From contig CAMLSH010000157.1 of the NCBI GenBank assembly GCA_946482625.1, positions 1 through 8,240 on the forward strand: a stretch of 8,240 nucleotides of DNA, in the 5' to 3' direction. Below, in pieces: positions 1-5,886 of the stretch (positions are counted from its first letter, which is position 1; each line of letters starts with the position of its first letter). The position numbers were made by a program, and so were the translations under genes. The notes below the pieces were generated by a model. The model saw only the letters and a list, made by a program, of their open reading frames with translations, had not been told where the DNA came from and ran no database searches. The stretch comes from an uncultured Opitutaceae bacterium (GTDB lineage Bacteria > Verrucomicrobiota > Verrucomicrobiae > Opitutales > Opitutaceae).

Positions 1-1
1 C

Positions 2-1123
2 GGCGTCCAACGCGTCTGCCGCTCCCTCCACGCCGCGCTCGCCGCGTCCGCCGACATCACCGCCATCACTCACGATCCCTACCGCAACACCTGGCGCCCA
101 CTCGCCTCGTGGGAAACCGCCAACCTCGCCAGCACCGCGCCCTCCCCCAAACGCGGCGCCCGCTGGCCGCTCTCCGCCCGCCTCTCCGGAAACGCCGCCC
201 GCATCCTCGATTTAACTACACCCACCCTCCCCGACGCCACCGGCCTAATCGTCCCGGAAATTTTCTCGCCGAAAACCGCTTCCGCGCTGCCTGCCCTTTT
301 CGCGCAAGTCTCCGGTCCGCGCGTCGCAGTTTTCCACGACGCCATCGCGCTGAAATTCCCCGAGCTCAGCCCGCCAAAAACCGTCGCCCGCTTCCCCGCC
401 TATCTTCACGAACTCCTCCTGTTCGACGGCATCGCCGCCAACTCCGAAGACTCCCGCCAGACCCTCCTCAACTACTGGCGCTGGCTCGGCATCGCCCCCC
501 CCCCACCCGTCGCCGCCATCCCCCTAGGCCTGGAAAAGTGTCACGTAATACGTGACATTCCCTCTGAAAACCAATCCCCAGTCCTCCTCTCCGTCGGCAG
601 CATCGAAGGACGCAAAAACCACCTCGCGCTTCTCGACGCCTGCGAATCCCTCTGGTCGCGCGGACTCCGCTTCGAACTCCATCTCATCGGACTCGCCCAA
701 CAACAAACCGGCGCCGCCGCGCTCGAAAAAATCCGCGCGCTCCAAGCCGCCGGACGCCTGCTTCGTTACGACGGCCCCGTCGATGACGCCGCTCTCGACG
801 CCGCCTACGCCCGCTGCGTTTTCACAGTTTATCCGTCGCTCTACGAAGGCTTCGGCCTGCCCGTCCTCGAATCGCTCGCCCACGGCAAACCCTGCATCTG
901 CTCCGCGCACGGTGCCCTCGGCGAATCCACCCAAGGTGGCGGCTGTCTCGCCCTCGACCGCGTCGATTCCAAAAGCCTAGGCCACGGTATCGAAAAACTC
1001 CTCACAGACTCGGCCGTCCGCGAGACTCTTATCGCCGAAACCCGCGCCCGCACCTTCCGCACCTGGCCCGACTACGCCCGCGACCTGACCACGTGGATGC
1101 ACGCGCTTCCCCCACGCGGATAA
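2..1123 (+). CDS. GT4-type glycosyltransferase, 5' end missing
   Basis: Retaining nucleotide-sugar glycosyltransferase of the GT-B fold, probably cytoplasmic or at the inner membrane face, adding a sugar to a surface glycan or glycolipid. The open frame enters from outside the window, so the start is not visible. The first residues, GVQRVCRSLH, resemble the 'TGIQRV' segment normally near the N-terminus, so only a few tens of residues are probably missing. Seen in the 373 residues: FHDAI in the N-terminal domain, SVGSIEGRKN (about 197-206) opening the nucleotide-binding domain, and the EX7E motif E282/E290 within YEGFGLPVLES. It is clearly paralogous to the - strand gene at 3557-4612, sharing FHDAI, the (E)(G/P)RKN turn, CESLWS and GLPVLES. 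The frame is uninterrupted across a ten-C run (495-504) and a 19-bp palindrome (539-557). It uses mostly C-ending codons. Donor and acceptor sugars cannot be deduced. Confidence 0.9.
   Translation, partial: GVQRVCRSLHAALAASADITAITHDPYRNTWRPLASWETANLASTAPSPKRGARWPLSARLSGNAARILDLTTPTLPDATGLIVPEIFSPKTASALPALFAQVSGPRVAVFHDAIALKFPELSPPKTVARFPAYLHELLLFDGIAANSEDSRQTLLNYWRWLGIAPPPPVAAIPLGLEKCHVIRDIPSENQSPVLLSVGSIEGRKNHLALLDACESLWSRGLRFELHLIGLAQQQTGAAALEKIRALQAAGRLLRYDGPVDDAALDAAYARCVFTVYPSLYEGFGLPVLESLAHGKPCICSAHGALGESTQGGGCLALDRVDSKSLGHGIEKLLTDSAVRETLIAETRARTFRTWPDYARDLTTWMHALPPRG
539..557. repeat. Perfect 19-bp palindrome inside a glycosyltransferase gene
   Basis: TGTCACGTAATACGTGACA consists of two 9-bp arms, exactly reverse-complementary, around a single central A. 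It encodes CHVIRD in the linker between the two glycosyltransferase domains. The paralogue at 3557-4612 has an unrelated linker there. It is locally more AT-rich than its surroundings. It could be a small dispersed palindromic repeat tolerated in a flexible linker, or a protein-binding site; the sequence alone does not decide. Confidence 0.7.
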
Positions 1124-1147
1124 ATCCCGCACGCGCATTCCCCTGCC

Positions 1148-1159
1148 GAGCTAAAGCTC
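1148..1159. repeat. Short inverted repeat after the glycosyltransferase stop
   Basis: GAGCT-AA-AGCTC, 5-bp perfect arms with a 2-nt centre, lies 25 nt downstream of the TAA stop of the left-edge glycosyltransferase. It is too short for a strong terminator and has no T-run. It is the first of four inverted repeats in this convergent gap. Confidence 0.45.
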
Positions 1160-1189
1160 AAATCACTCCACAGCCATCCCCCCTCACTG

Positions 1190-1231
1190 CGGCCATTGGC
1201 CGTCTCCGCTCCCACGCGAAGGCCATTGGCC
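1190..1231. repeat. Two GGCCATTGGCC palindromes 30 bp apart
   Basis: The first copy (1190-1202) is CGGCCA-T-TGGCCG and the second (1221-1231) is GGCCA-T-TGGCC. Their CATTGGC cores are exactly 30 bp apart (1194 and 1224), and a third CATTGGC core lies at 1257 inside the next hairpin. The sequence between copies is not repeated. They occupy the non-coding gap between two convergent genes. Confidence 0.6.
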
Positions 1232-1246
1232 GAAGCCGCCGGACGA

Positions 1247-1269
1247 GAAAACGCCCCATTGGCGTTTTC
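1247..1269. terminator. Probable bidirectional terminator hairpin
   Basis: GAAAACGCC-CCATT-GGCGTTTTC forms a perfect 9-bp stem with a 5-nt loop, midway between two convergent stop codons (1123 and 1323). Because the stem starts with GAAAA and ends with TTTTC, either strand ends in a short U-run that is part of the stem. This arrangement is typical of a shared terminator for convergent genes. The U-run is only four bases, so intrinsic strength is uncertain. Confidence 0.6.
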
Positions 1270-1322
1270 CATCAGTGGTAACCCGTCCGAAAAAACCGGC
1301 GCCCCACCGCCCCGCACCGTCC

Positions 1323-2105
1323 TCACTTCCACATCACGATCAGCCCCGAGCGTCCCGTCTTCACCGCCTTCGTCACCGCGCGAAAATACCCCCACATCTT
1401 CTCAAACCACAGCTTCAGTCCGTTCCCATCACCGACCACTTCCACGATTTTCAAAAAATCCCGCCGGTAAACCGCCTTCCCCGCCTCGTGTGGCAGCGGC
1501 AAAAACAACTTCCGCCGGAAGCCCGCGCGTTTCCCCAGTTTCCACACATACGCCGGCGGCATGTCCTTCTCATGCACGCCGTACGTCTCCACCGCGTGCT
1601 TCGCGCCCGAGCTCGCGCTGTGCCCCGCACCCGGCTCAAACGCAAACATCACCCCGCCCAGTTTGAGCGCGCGATAAGCCGCATCCACCGCCGACTGCTC
1701 GTCCTCCGCGTGATGCAACGCGTCGTAGAAAAGCACGTAGTCGAATTCCCGTGACGGCACGAATCCCTCATAATCAGCCGCGAGAAATTCCACCCCGCCC
1801 ACGCCGTCCTCCATCGCCAGCTCCCGCGCGATCCGCACCGCGTCCTCCGAAATGTCGACACCCGTCACCTCGTAACCCGCCTTCGCGAGAAACAGCGACG
1901 TCCATCCTGTCCCGCAGCCGAAATCCAGCACCGCCTTCTTCGGCGGCGCCAACATGAGCAACAGCGCACCCATGTTGCAGAGATATTTCCCGCAATCCAC
2001 GTCCGAGAACGGCTTCGCCTTCGCGTGCCTCCGCCCCTCTTCGCCGAGCTGCGCGTAGTACGTTTTCTCGCCTGCCTTCGGGTCATGCGCCGCTGCGAAT
2101 TCCAT
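1323..2105 (-). CDS. Class I SAM-dependent methyltransferase
   Basis: A 260-residue enzyme predicted to transfer a methyl group from S-adenosylmethionine. Motif I is VLDFGCGTG (59-67), followed by the acidic residue ending strand beta-2 (GVDIS, D84) and by DALHH (118-122) near the post-motif strand, the classic Rossmann-like arrangement of small-molecule methyltransferases. The C-terminal third is basic and aromatic (for example WGYFRAVTKAVKTGR) and may bind the acceptor or touch membrane, which is inference. The start at 2105 is preferred because GGTGGAG (complement of 2117-2123) lies 11 nt upstream. An in-frame ATG at 2153 would only add an arginine-rich tail unlike the family. The gene is divergent from the alpha-oxoamine synthase and convergent with the left-edge glycosyltransferase, so it probably has its own promoter. 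Substrate unknown: a sugar, lipid or quinone-like acceptor are all possible. Confidence 0.88.
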   Translation of the reverse strand: MEFAAAHDPKAGEKTYYAQLGEEGRRHAKAKPFSDVDCGKYLCNMGALLLMLAPPKKAVLDFGCGTGWTSLFLAKAGYEVTGVDISEDAVRIARELAMEDGVGGVEFLAADYEGFVPSREFDYVLFYDALHHAEDEQSAVDAAYRALKLGGVMFAFEPGAGHSASSGAKHAVETYGVHEKDMPPAYVWKLGKRAGFRRKLFLPLPHEAGKAVYRRDFLKIVEVVGDGNGLKLWFEKMWGYFRAVTKAVKTGRSGLIVMWK

Positions 2106-2233
2106 ACGCGCACTTTCTCCACCGCGCCTGACCCGACGCAAGCCTCGCCCCACCGCTTCGCCCGCGCCCGTCGCCCGCCCGGCTTTGCGTTTGCCAATCC
2201 ACTCCCGCGCCCGCCATTTTCCGCCCTTCTCAC
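2106..2233. promoter_or_regulatory. Divergent intergenic region, presumed promoters
   Basis: These 128 bases separate the - strand methyltransferase from the + strand alpha-oxoamine synthase, so promoters for both should lie here or overlap the gene starts. I see no convincing -35/-10 pair and no clear operator. The methyltransferase has a usable ribosome binding site (GGTGGAG, complement of 2117-2123). The alpha-oxoamine synthase has no recognisable Shine-Dalgarno sequence; the bases before its ATG are pyrimidine-rich (CGCCCTTCTCAC). Confidence 0.4.
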
Positions 2234-3430
2234 ATGGCGTTCTCCTTCTTTTCGAAAAGCCCCAAGGCCATCCTCGCGCGTTGCCGCGACGACCATGCCA
2301 CCAAGATGCGGCTGAAGTACGCCCCCTATTACCGCTCGATCGACGCGCAACAAGGCACGCGCATCCACCACGACGGCCGCGACATGATCATGCTCGCGAG
2401 CAACGACTACCTCGGCCTCTCCTTCCACCCCAAGGTCATCGAAGCCGGCCGCGCCGCCATGCTCAAATGGGGCACCAGCCCCACCGGCGCCCGCTCCGCC
2501 AACGGCTCCCGCGCCTACCACCTCGAACTCGAGGAAAAACTCGCCGCCTTCCTCGGCCGCGAAGCCTGCCACGTCCACGCCGCTGGTTACCTGTCCTGCA
2601 TGGCCGGCGTCGCCAGCTTCGCCCAAAAAGGCGACATCATCCTCGCCGATAAAAATCTCCACTCCTGCCTCTGGGACGGCATCCGCCTTTCCCACGCCAC
2701 CGTCGAACGCTTCTCGCACAACAACGTCGACGACCTCCGCGAAGTCGCCGCCAGCCTCCCCGCCGCCGCCCCCAAGATGCTCGTCCTCGAAGGCGTGTAT
2801 TCGATGGAAGGGCACATCACCCGCCTCCCGGCGCTGCTCGATGCCGTCAAAGACCTCGGCTGCTTCACCGTCCTCGACGACGCCCACGGCTTCGGCGTCC
2901 TCGGCCGCCAGGGCCGCGGCACCGTTGATCATTTTGGCCTCAACGACGAAATCGACATCCTCTGCGCCAGCATGTCGAAGTCCCTCGCCTCCACCGGCGG
3001 TTTCGTCGCCGGCTCGCGCGATCTCATCGAGTACCTCCGCACCCACTCGAAACACACCATTTTTAGCGCCGCGCTCAGCCCCTCTCAGACCGCCTGCGCC
3101 CTGACCGCGCTCGATCTCATCCAGACGGAACCGGAGCACCACGAACGCCTCTCGAAAAACGCGCAACGCTACCGCGCCCTTCTCCACAGCCTCGGTCTGG
3201 ACACTTGGGAAAGCGAAACCCCCGCCATCCCGATCGTGCTCGGCTCCAAGGAGCGCGCCTACCGCTTCTGGCAGGCCCTCTTGGAGAAAAACATCTTCAC
3301 AATCATGTCCATCGCTCCGGCAGTCCCGCCTGGCAAGGACCTGATCCGCACGGCCATCTCCGCGCTCCACAGCGACGAAGACCTCAACCGCATCGCCGAC
3401 GCCATGGCCTACGCGGTGAAGAAACTCTGA
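2234..3430 (+). CDS. Alpha-oxoamine synthase, serine palmitoyltransferase-like
   Basis: A complete 398-residue, PLP-dependent fold-type I enzyme of the family containing AONS (BioF), KBL, ALAS and serine palmitoyltransferase. These enzymes decarboxylatively condense an amino acid with an acyl thioester. Family length is about 400. Visible: LASNDYLGL (54-62), H143 in the ring-stacking position (NLHSCLWDG), LEGVYSMEG (185-193), D215 and H218 in DDAHGFG, and the Schiff-base lysine K249 in SMSKSLASTGGF. The PAVPPG..LIR segment (362-372) carries the conserved carboxylate-binding arginine, R372. The SKSLASxGGF signature, LEGVYSM and the 'APAVP' loop resemble Bacteroides/Sphingomonas serine palmitoyltransferase more than BioF, and no other biotin gene is nearby. 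The reaction would then be serine plus acyl-CoA or acyl-ACP to 3-ketosphinganine. Other members, such as RkpG of rhizobial capsule loci or CqsA-type synthases, cannot be excluded. The ATG is the first in-frame start; there is no clear ribosome binding site. Confidence 0.9.
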   Translation: MAFSFFSKSPKAILARCRDDHATKMRLKYAPYYRSIDAQQGTRIHHDGRDMIMLASNDYLGLSFHPKVIEAGRAAMLKWGTSPTGARSANGSRAYHLELEEKLAAFLGREACHVHAAGYLSCMAGVASFAQKGDIILADKNLHSCLWDGIRLSHATVERFSHNNVDDLREVAASLPAAAPKMLVLEGVYSMEGHITRLPALLDAVKDLGCFTVLDDAHGFGVLGRQGRGTVDHFGLNDEIDILCASMSKSLASTGGFVAGSRDLIEYLRTHSKHTIFSAALSPSQTACALTALDLIQTEPEHHERLSKNAQRYRALLHSLGLDTWESETPAIPIVLGSKERAYRFWQALLEKNIFTIMSIAPAVPPGKDLIRTAISALHSDEDLNRIADAMAYAVKKL

Positions 3431-3446
3431 GCTGAGCGGTCGAAAC

Positions 3447-3483
3447 CTCCGAGGTAGGACGCGTTATCACCAACGCGCCGGAG
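3447..3483. terminator. Two-step hairpin between convergent genes
   Basis: An outer stem CTCCG/CGGAG (3447-3451 with 3479-3483) encloses an inner stem CGCGTT/AACGCG (3460-3465 with 3472-3477) with a 6-nt loop, starting 17 nt after the alpha-oxoamine synthase stop. There is no T-run, so it may be a weak terminator, an mRNA 3'-end stabiliser, or a member of a dispersed palindromic repeat family. Confidence 0.45.
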
Positions 3484-3537
3484 CAACATCGCCCACCACA
3501 ACCTCCTCTATCAGCGGCCGGGGACGATCAAGCACGG

Positions 3538-3555
3538 CGGATTGAGGATAATCCG
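3538..3555. terminator. Hairpin right after the - strand operon stop
   Basis: CGGATT-GAGGAT-AATCCG has 6-bp perfect arms and a 6-nt loop. On the - strand it begins immediately after the TAG stop (3557-3559) of the last operon gene. There is no U-tract, so termination here would be inefficient or factor-dependent. Its position at the operon end is the main support. Confidence 0.4.
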
Positions 3556-3556
3556 T

Positions 3557-4612
3557 CTACCTTTCGAGCGAAGACCTTAACTCCGCCGCCGTTTGTGCCC
3601 AAGTCGGCATTACGCGGCCCTTCGCCTCCGCGCGCAACGTCGCGCACCACGCGTCATCCGTCAGCACGCGCCGCAACGCCGCCACCCACCCAGCCTTATC
3701 GTTGAGCGCCACCGCCACGCACCCACCGCCGTCCGCGTTTTCCCGCAACACCGGCAGATCGCTGCACACGCACGTCACGCCGAGCCACAACGACTCCAGC
3801 ACCGGCAGCCCGCAGCCTTCCGCGATCGTCGGAAACACCGTCGCCCGCGCCTCGCGATAGAGCTTCAACAACAACTCATCGCCCACGCCTTCCTGATGCG
3901 TCACCCGCCGGCCTCGTTTCCTCAGCTCGGCGCTCCGCTTAGCCACCGGTTTCCCGAAATGCGGATTCACCCGGCCGATTACGTTGAGCTCGAAATCCAG
4001 CCCTTCGCTCCACAGCGATTCGCATACCTCCAGCAGAAACTCCTGGTTCTTCCGCGGCTCCAAAATACCCACTGCCATCAACGACTTCGCGGCTCCCGCC
4101 GACGGCGCGCAGGGCTCCGGCCGCGCGCTCTTCAAAAAATCCGCCCCCAGCGAAATCGCCTCCACCTCCGCGTGCCGCTCCACGCCCTGCCAGTCCCAGA
4201 AGCCGACCAACACGTCGCGGCTCGTTCGTGAAACGGCGAACACGAGGTCAAACGCCGCGAGCATCTTCATGTATTCCGGATGCCGCGACACGCTCTGCGG
4301 CCACGTGATGTGCGGATGCGAAAGGGGAATCGCGTCGTGAAATATCGCCGCCATCCGGCAGGGTTTCTCCCGCAGAAAACCCCACAACCCCGGCCGCTCC
4401 GCTTCGCAAAAAAGCTCCGCCGTCAGCACCCAATCGTCCCGACTCACCGACACGCGCGCCTTCGCGTCCCCACTCGCGTGATGCCAGGCGCGATCCCGCC
4501 ACACCACCTCGCTCACCGCTGCGCCCAACTCGTCGCGCAGCCGTCCGCTCACCCGCATCATGCCCGAGCGATGCTTCGCCGTCCCTGTTTTCGTGACGTC
4601 GAAATAAATCAT
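3557..4612 (-). CDS. GT4-type glycosyltransferase, last gene of the operon
   Basis: A complete 351-residue GT-B glycosyltransferase. Seen: HRSGMMRVSGRL (14-25), the counterpart of the TGIQRV segment; FHDAI (91-95); VGILEPRKN (181-189) opening the donor-binding domain; and the EX7E motif E265/E273 in AEGCGLPVLES. It has no signal peptide or membrane segment, so it probably acts at the cytoplasmic membrane face. Its ATG overlaps the TGA of the upstream glycosyltransferase (ATGA, 4609-4612), implying translational coupling. It is a paralogue of the left-edge gene (2-1123), sharing FHDAI, (E/P)RKN, CESLWS and GLPVLES, although the two lie on opposite strands with other genes between. The codons are mostly G-ending, as in the methyltransferase. 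It probably adds one sugar of the same glycan as its operon partners; sugar specificity is unknown. Confidence 0.92.
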   Translation of the reverse strand: MIYFDVTKTGTAKHRSGMMRVSGRLRDELGAAVSEVVWRDRAWHHASGDAKARVSVSRDDWVLTAELFCEAERPGLWGFLREKPCRMAAIFHDAIPLSHPHITWPQSVSRHPEYMKMLAAFDLVFAVSRTSRDVLVGFWDWQGVERHAEVEAISLGADFLKSARPEPCAPSAGAAKSLMAVGILEPRKNQEFLLEVCESLWSEGLDFELNVIGRVNPHFGKPVAKRSAELRKRGRRVTHQEGVGDELLLKLYREARATVFPTIAEGCGLPVLESLWLGVTCVCSDLPVLRENADGGGCVAVALNDKAGWVAALRRVLTDDAWCATLRAEAKGRVMPTWAQTAAELRSSLER

Positions 4613-5871
4613 CGCTCCATCACCTCCATGAACAACGCGTGCAACCGCGCCGCGTTTTTATGCGCGTCGAAATTTTGCTCCACCCAGCCGCGCGCCGCCA
4701 GCCGCAGCCGCTCCGCGCGCGCATCGTCCGTGGCGAGCGCACGCAACGATTCCACCCACGCGGCCGCATCCGTCACCTCCGCGACCAGACCCGTTTCGTC
4801 GTGATAAATCGCCTCGGTCGTCGCAGCCGCCGGCGACGTCACCACCACCACGCCCGCCGACATCGCTTCTGGAATCACATTGGGCAATCCGTCGCGGTCC
4901 CCGCTCGGCGCGATCACGCCGGTGTGTACGAGCACGTCCGCCCACGCCAGCTGCGCCCAGACATCCGGCTGCGACAGATGCCCGGTAAATTCCACGCAAC
5001 CGCTCACACCTAACTCCGCGCTCATTTCCTTCATCTGCTCCCGCAGCGGCCCGTCGCCCACGATCCGCGCTTCGAACGCCACGCCTGCCTCTTTCAGTGC
5101 AGCGTAAATCCGCAGCTGATGATCGAGCCCCTTCTTCTCCACCAATCGCGCCACACACACGATCCGCAGTTTCTCCGCGCGCCCCGCTCGGAGCGGTTTC
5201 CAATCGGCAAACTTATCCAGCCCGCGGCGGATCACGTAGATCTTATCAGCGGCGATCCCACGCTCCGTCAGCGAACGTTTTCCCATCTCCGTGGACGTGT
5301 GGATAAAAACCGCGTCCGCCAGCTTCTCGTTCAGCCACCAGTCCCCCCCGTGCTCATAAATGTCATACGCGTGCGCCGCCGCGCTGAAACGCAGTCCATT
5401 CATGCGCGAAAAACACCACGCCGCGGTCGCCGGAGCCCCGCCCCACGCCGCATGCACATGAGTCGGCGGATTGCGTCGCCACTCGCGGTAAAATACCCCG
5501 GTAAAGCCAGCCCCCAGCATGTTTTCCCAGAAGTTGATGAACGACGGCGGCCGCCGCGTCAGCAGCCCGCGCAACAAGATTCCAAATACGTCCCACCGTG
5601 TCAGCGCCACCCACGGGATCATCCAGATCAGCTCCAGCAGCCGCCACTTGTTGAACGCCTGCACCGGCAGTCCGTGAAAATCTCCGCCGCCGCCCCACAG
5701 CGAGTAAAGCCGCAGCTCCACGCCGAGCCGCTTCATCGCGACGATTTCGCGCTGGAGAAACGTCTCCGTGCTATGCGGAAACCGCGTGAACAAATAGGCG
5801 ATGATGGGGCGCTCGCGTGACAAGACCGCCGAGGGTGGCGTGCCAGCGGCGGTCTGATCAAGGGGGAACAC
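4609..5871 (-). CDS. GT4 glycosyltransferase, exopolysaccharide (WcaL-like) type
   Basis: A complete 420-residue enzyme. The N-terminal domain begins at IAYLFTRFPHSTETFLQREI (24-43), a hallmark of WcaL/AmsK-like exopolysaccharide glycosyltransferases, and contains HAYDIY (167-172). The donor domain shows ARLVEKKG (241-248), VGDGPLR (271-277) and DRDGLPNVIPEAMSAG (325-340). The first acid of the usual EX7E pair is Asp here (D327, E335), a variant I believe occurs in this subgroup. Start: a GTG at 5871, 15 nt after the upstream stop, with GAGGGGG (complement of 5882-5888) 10 nt before it. Residues 6-17 are encoded by a hairpin-forming inverted repeat (5823-5855). A TTG at 5823 would give a more typical N-terminus but lacks a ribosome binding site. 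A hydrophobic segment near 79-105 (LELIWMIPWVAL) may contact membrane. Sugar specificity is not deducible. Confidence 0.92.
   Translation of the reverse strand: MFPLDQTAAGTPPSAVLSRERPIIAYLFTRFPHSTETFLQREIVAMKRLGVELRLYSLWGGGGDFHGLPVQAFNKWRLLELIWMIPWVALTRWDVFGILLRGLLTRRPPSFINFWENMLGAGFTGVFYREWRRNPPTHVHAAWGGAPATAAWCFSRMNGLRFSAAAHAYDIYEHGGDWWLNEKLADAVFIHTSTEMGKRSLTERGIAADKIYVIRRGLDKFADWKPLRAGRAEKLRIVCVARLVEKKGLDHQLRIYAALKEAGVAFEARIVGDGPLREQMKEMSAELGVSGCVEFTGHLSQPDVWAQLAWADVLVHTGVIAPSGDRDGLPNVIPEAMSAGVVVVTSPAAATTEAIYHDETGLVAEVTDAAAWVESLRALATDDARAERLRLAARGWVEQNFDAHKNAARLHALFMEVMER
5823..5855. repeat. Nested inverted repeat at the 5' end of the WcaL-like gene
   Basis: The 9-bp perfect arms AGACCGCCG (5823-5831) and CGGCGGTCT (5847-5855) enclose a second inverted repeat, TGGC-GT-GCCA. 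It lies 16-48 nt downstream of the proposed GTG start and would fold in the mRNA around the translation start. It may be a dispersed repeat captured as an N-terminal extension, or a translational control hairpin. Confidence 0.6.
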
Positions 5872-5886
5872 GGCGGCGGGGCCCCC

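Noticed and set aside
109..555. A 148-codon + strand open frame overlapping the left-edge glycosyltransferase
   Set aside because: Arg/Pro-rich frame-shifted shadow; the overlapping frame from position 2 to 1123 has the glycosyltransferase motifs.
1190..1269. CRISPR-like array because cores recur at 30 and 33 bp
   Set aside because: Repeats are only about 7-13 bp, palindromic, three in number and with differing arms; no cas genes are near.
2106..2153. Extension of the methyltransferase to an ATG at 2153
   Set aside because: It would add 16 Arg/Gly-rich residues, while a GGTGGAG ribosome binding site sits correctly for the ATG at 2105.
1865..3370. A 501-codon open frame on the - strand opposite the alpha-oxoamine synthase and methyltransferase
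   Set aside because: It is antisense to two genes with clear catalytic motifs; its Gly/Ala/Arg/Glu-rich composition is what the complement of C-ending codons gives, and it shows no recognisable domain.
2234..3430. Biotin synthesis enzyme BioF (AONS)
   Set aside because: The signature regions (SKSLASTGGF, LEGVYSM, APAVP) resemble serine palmitoyltransferase more, and no other biotin gene is present. BioF is not fully excluded.
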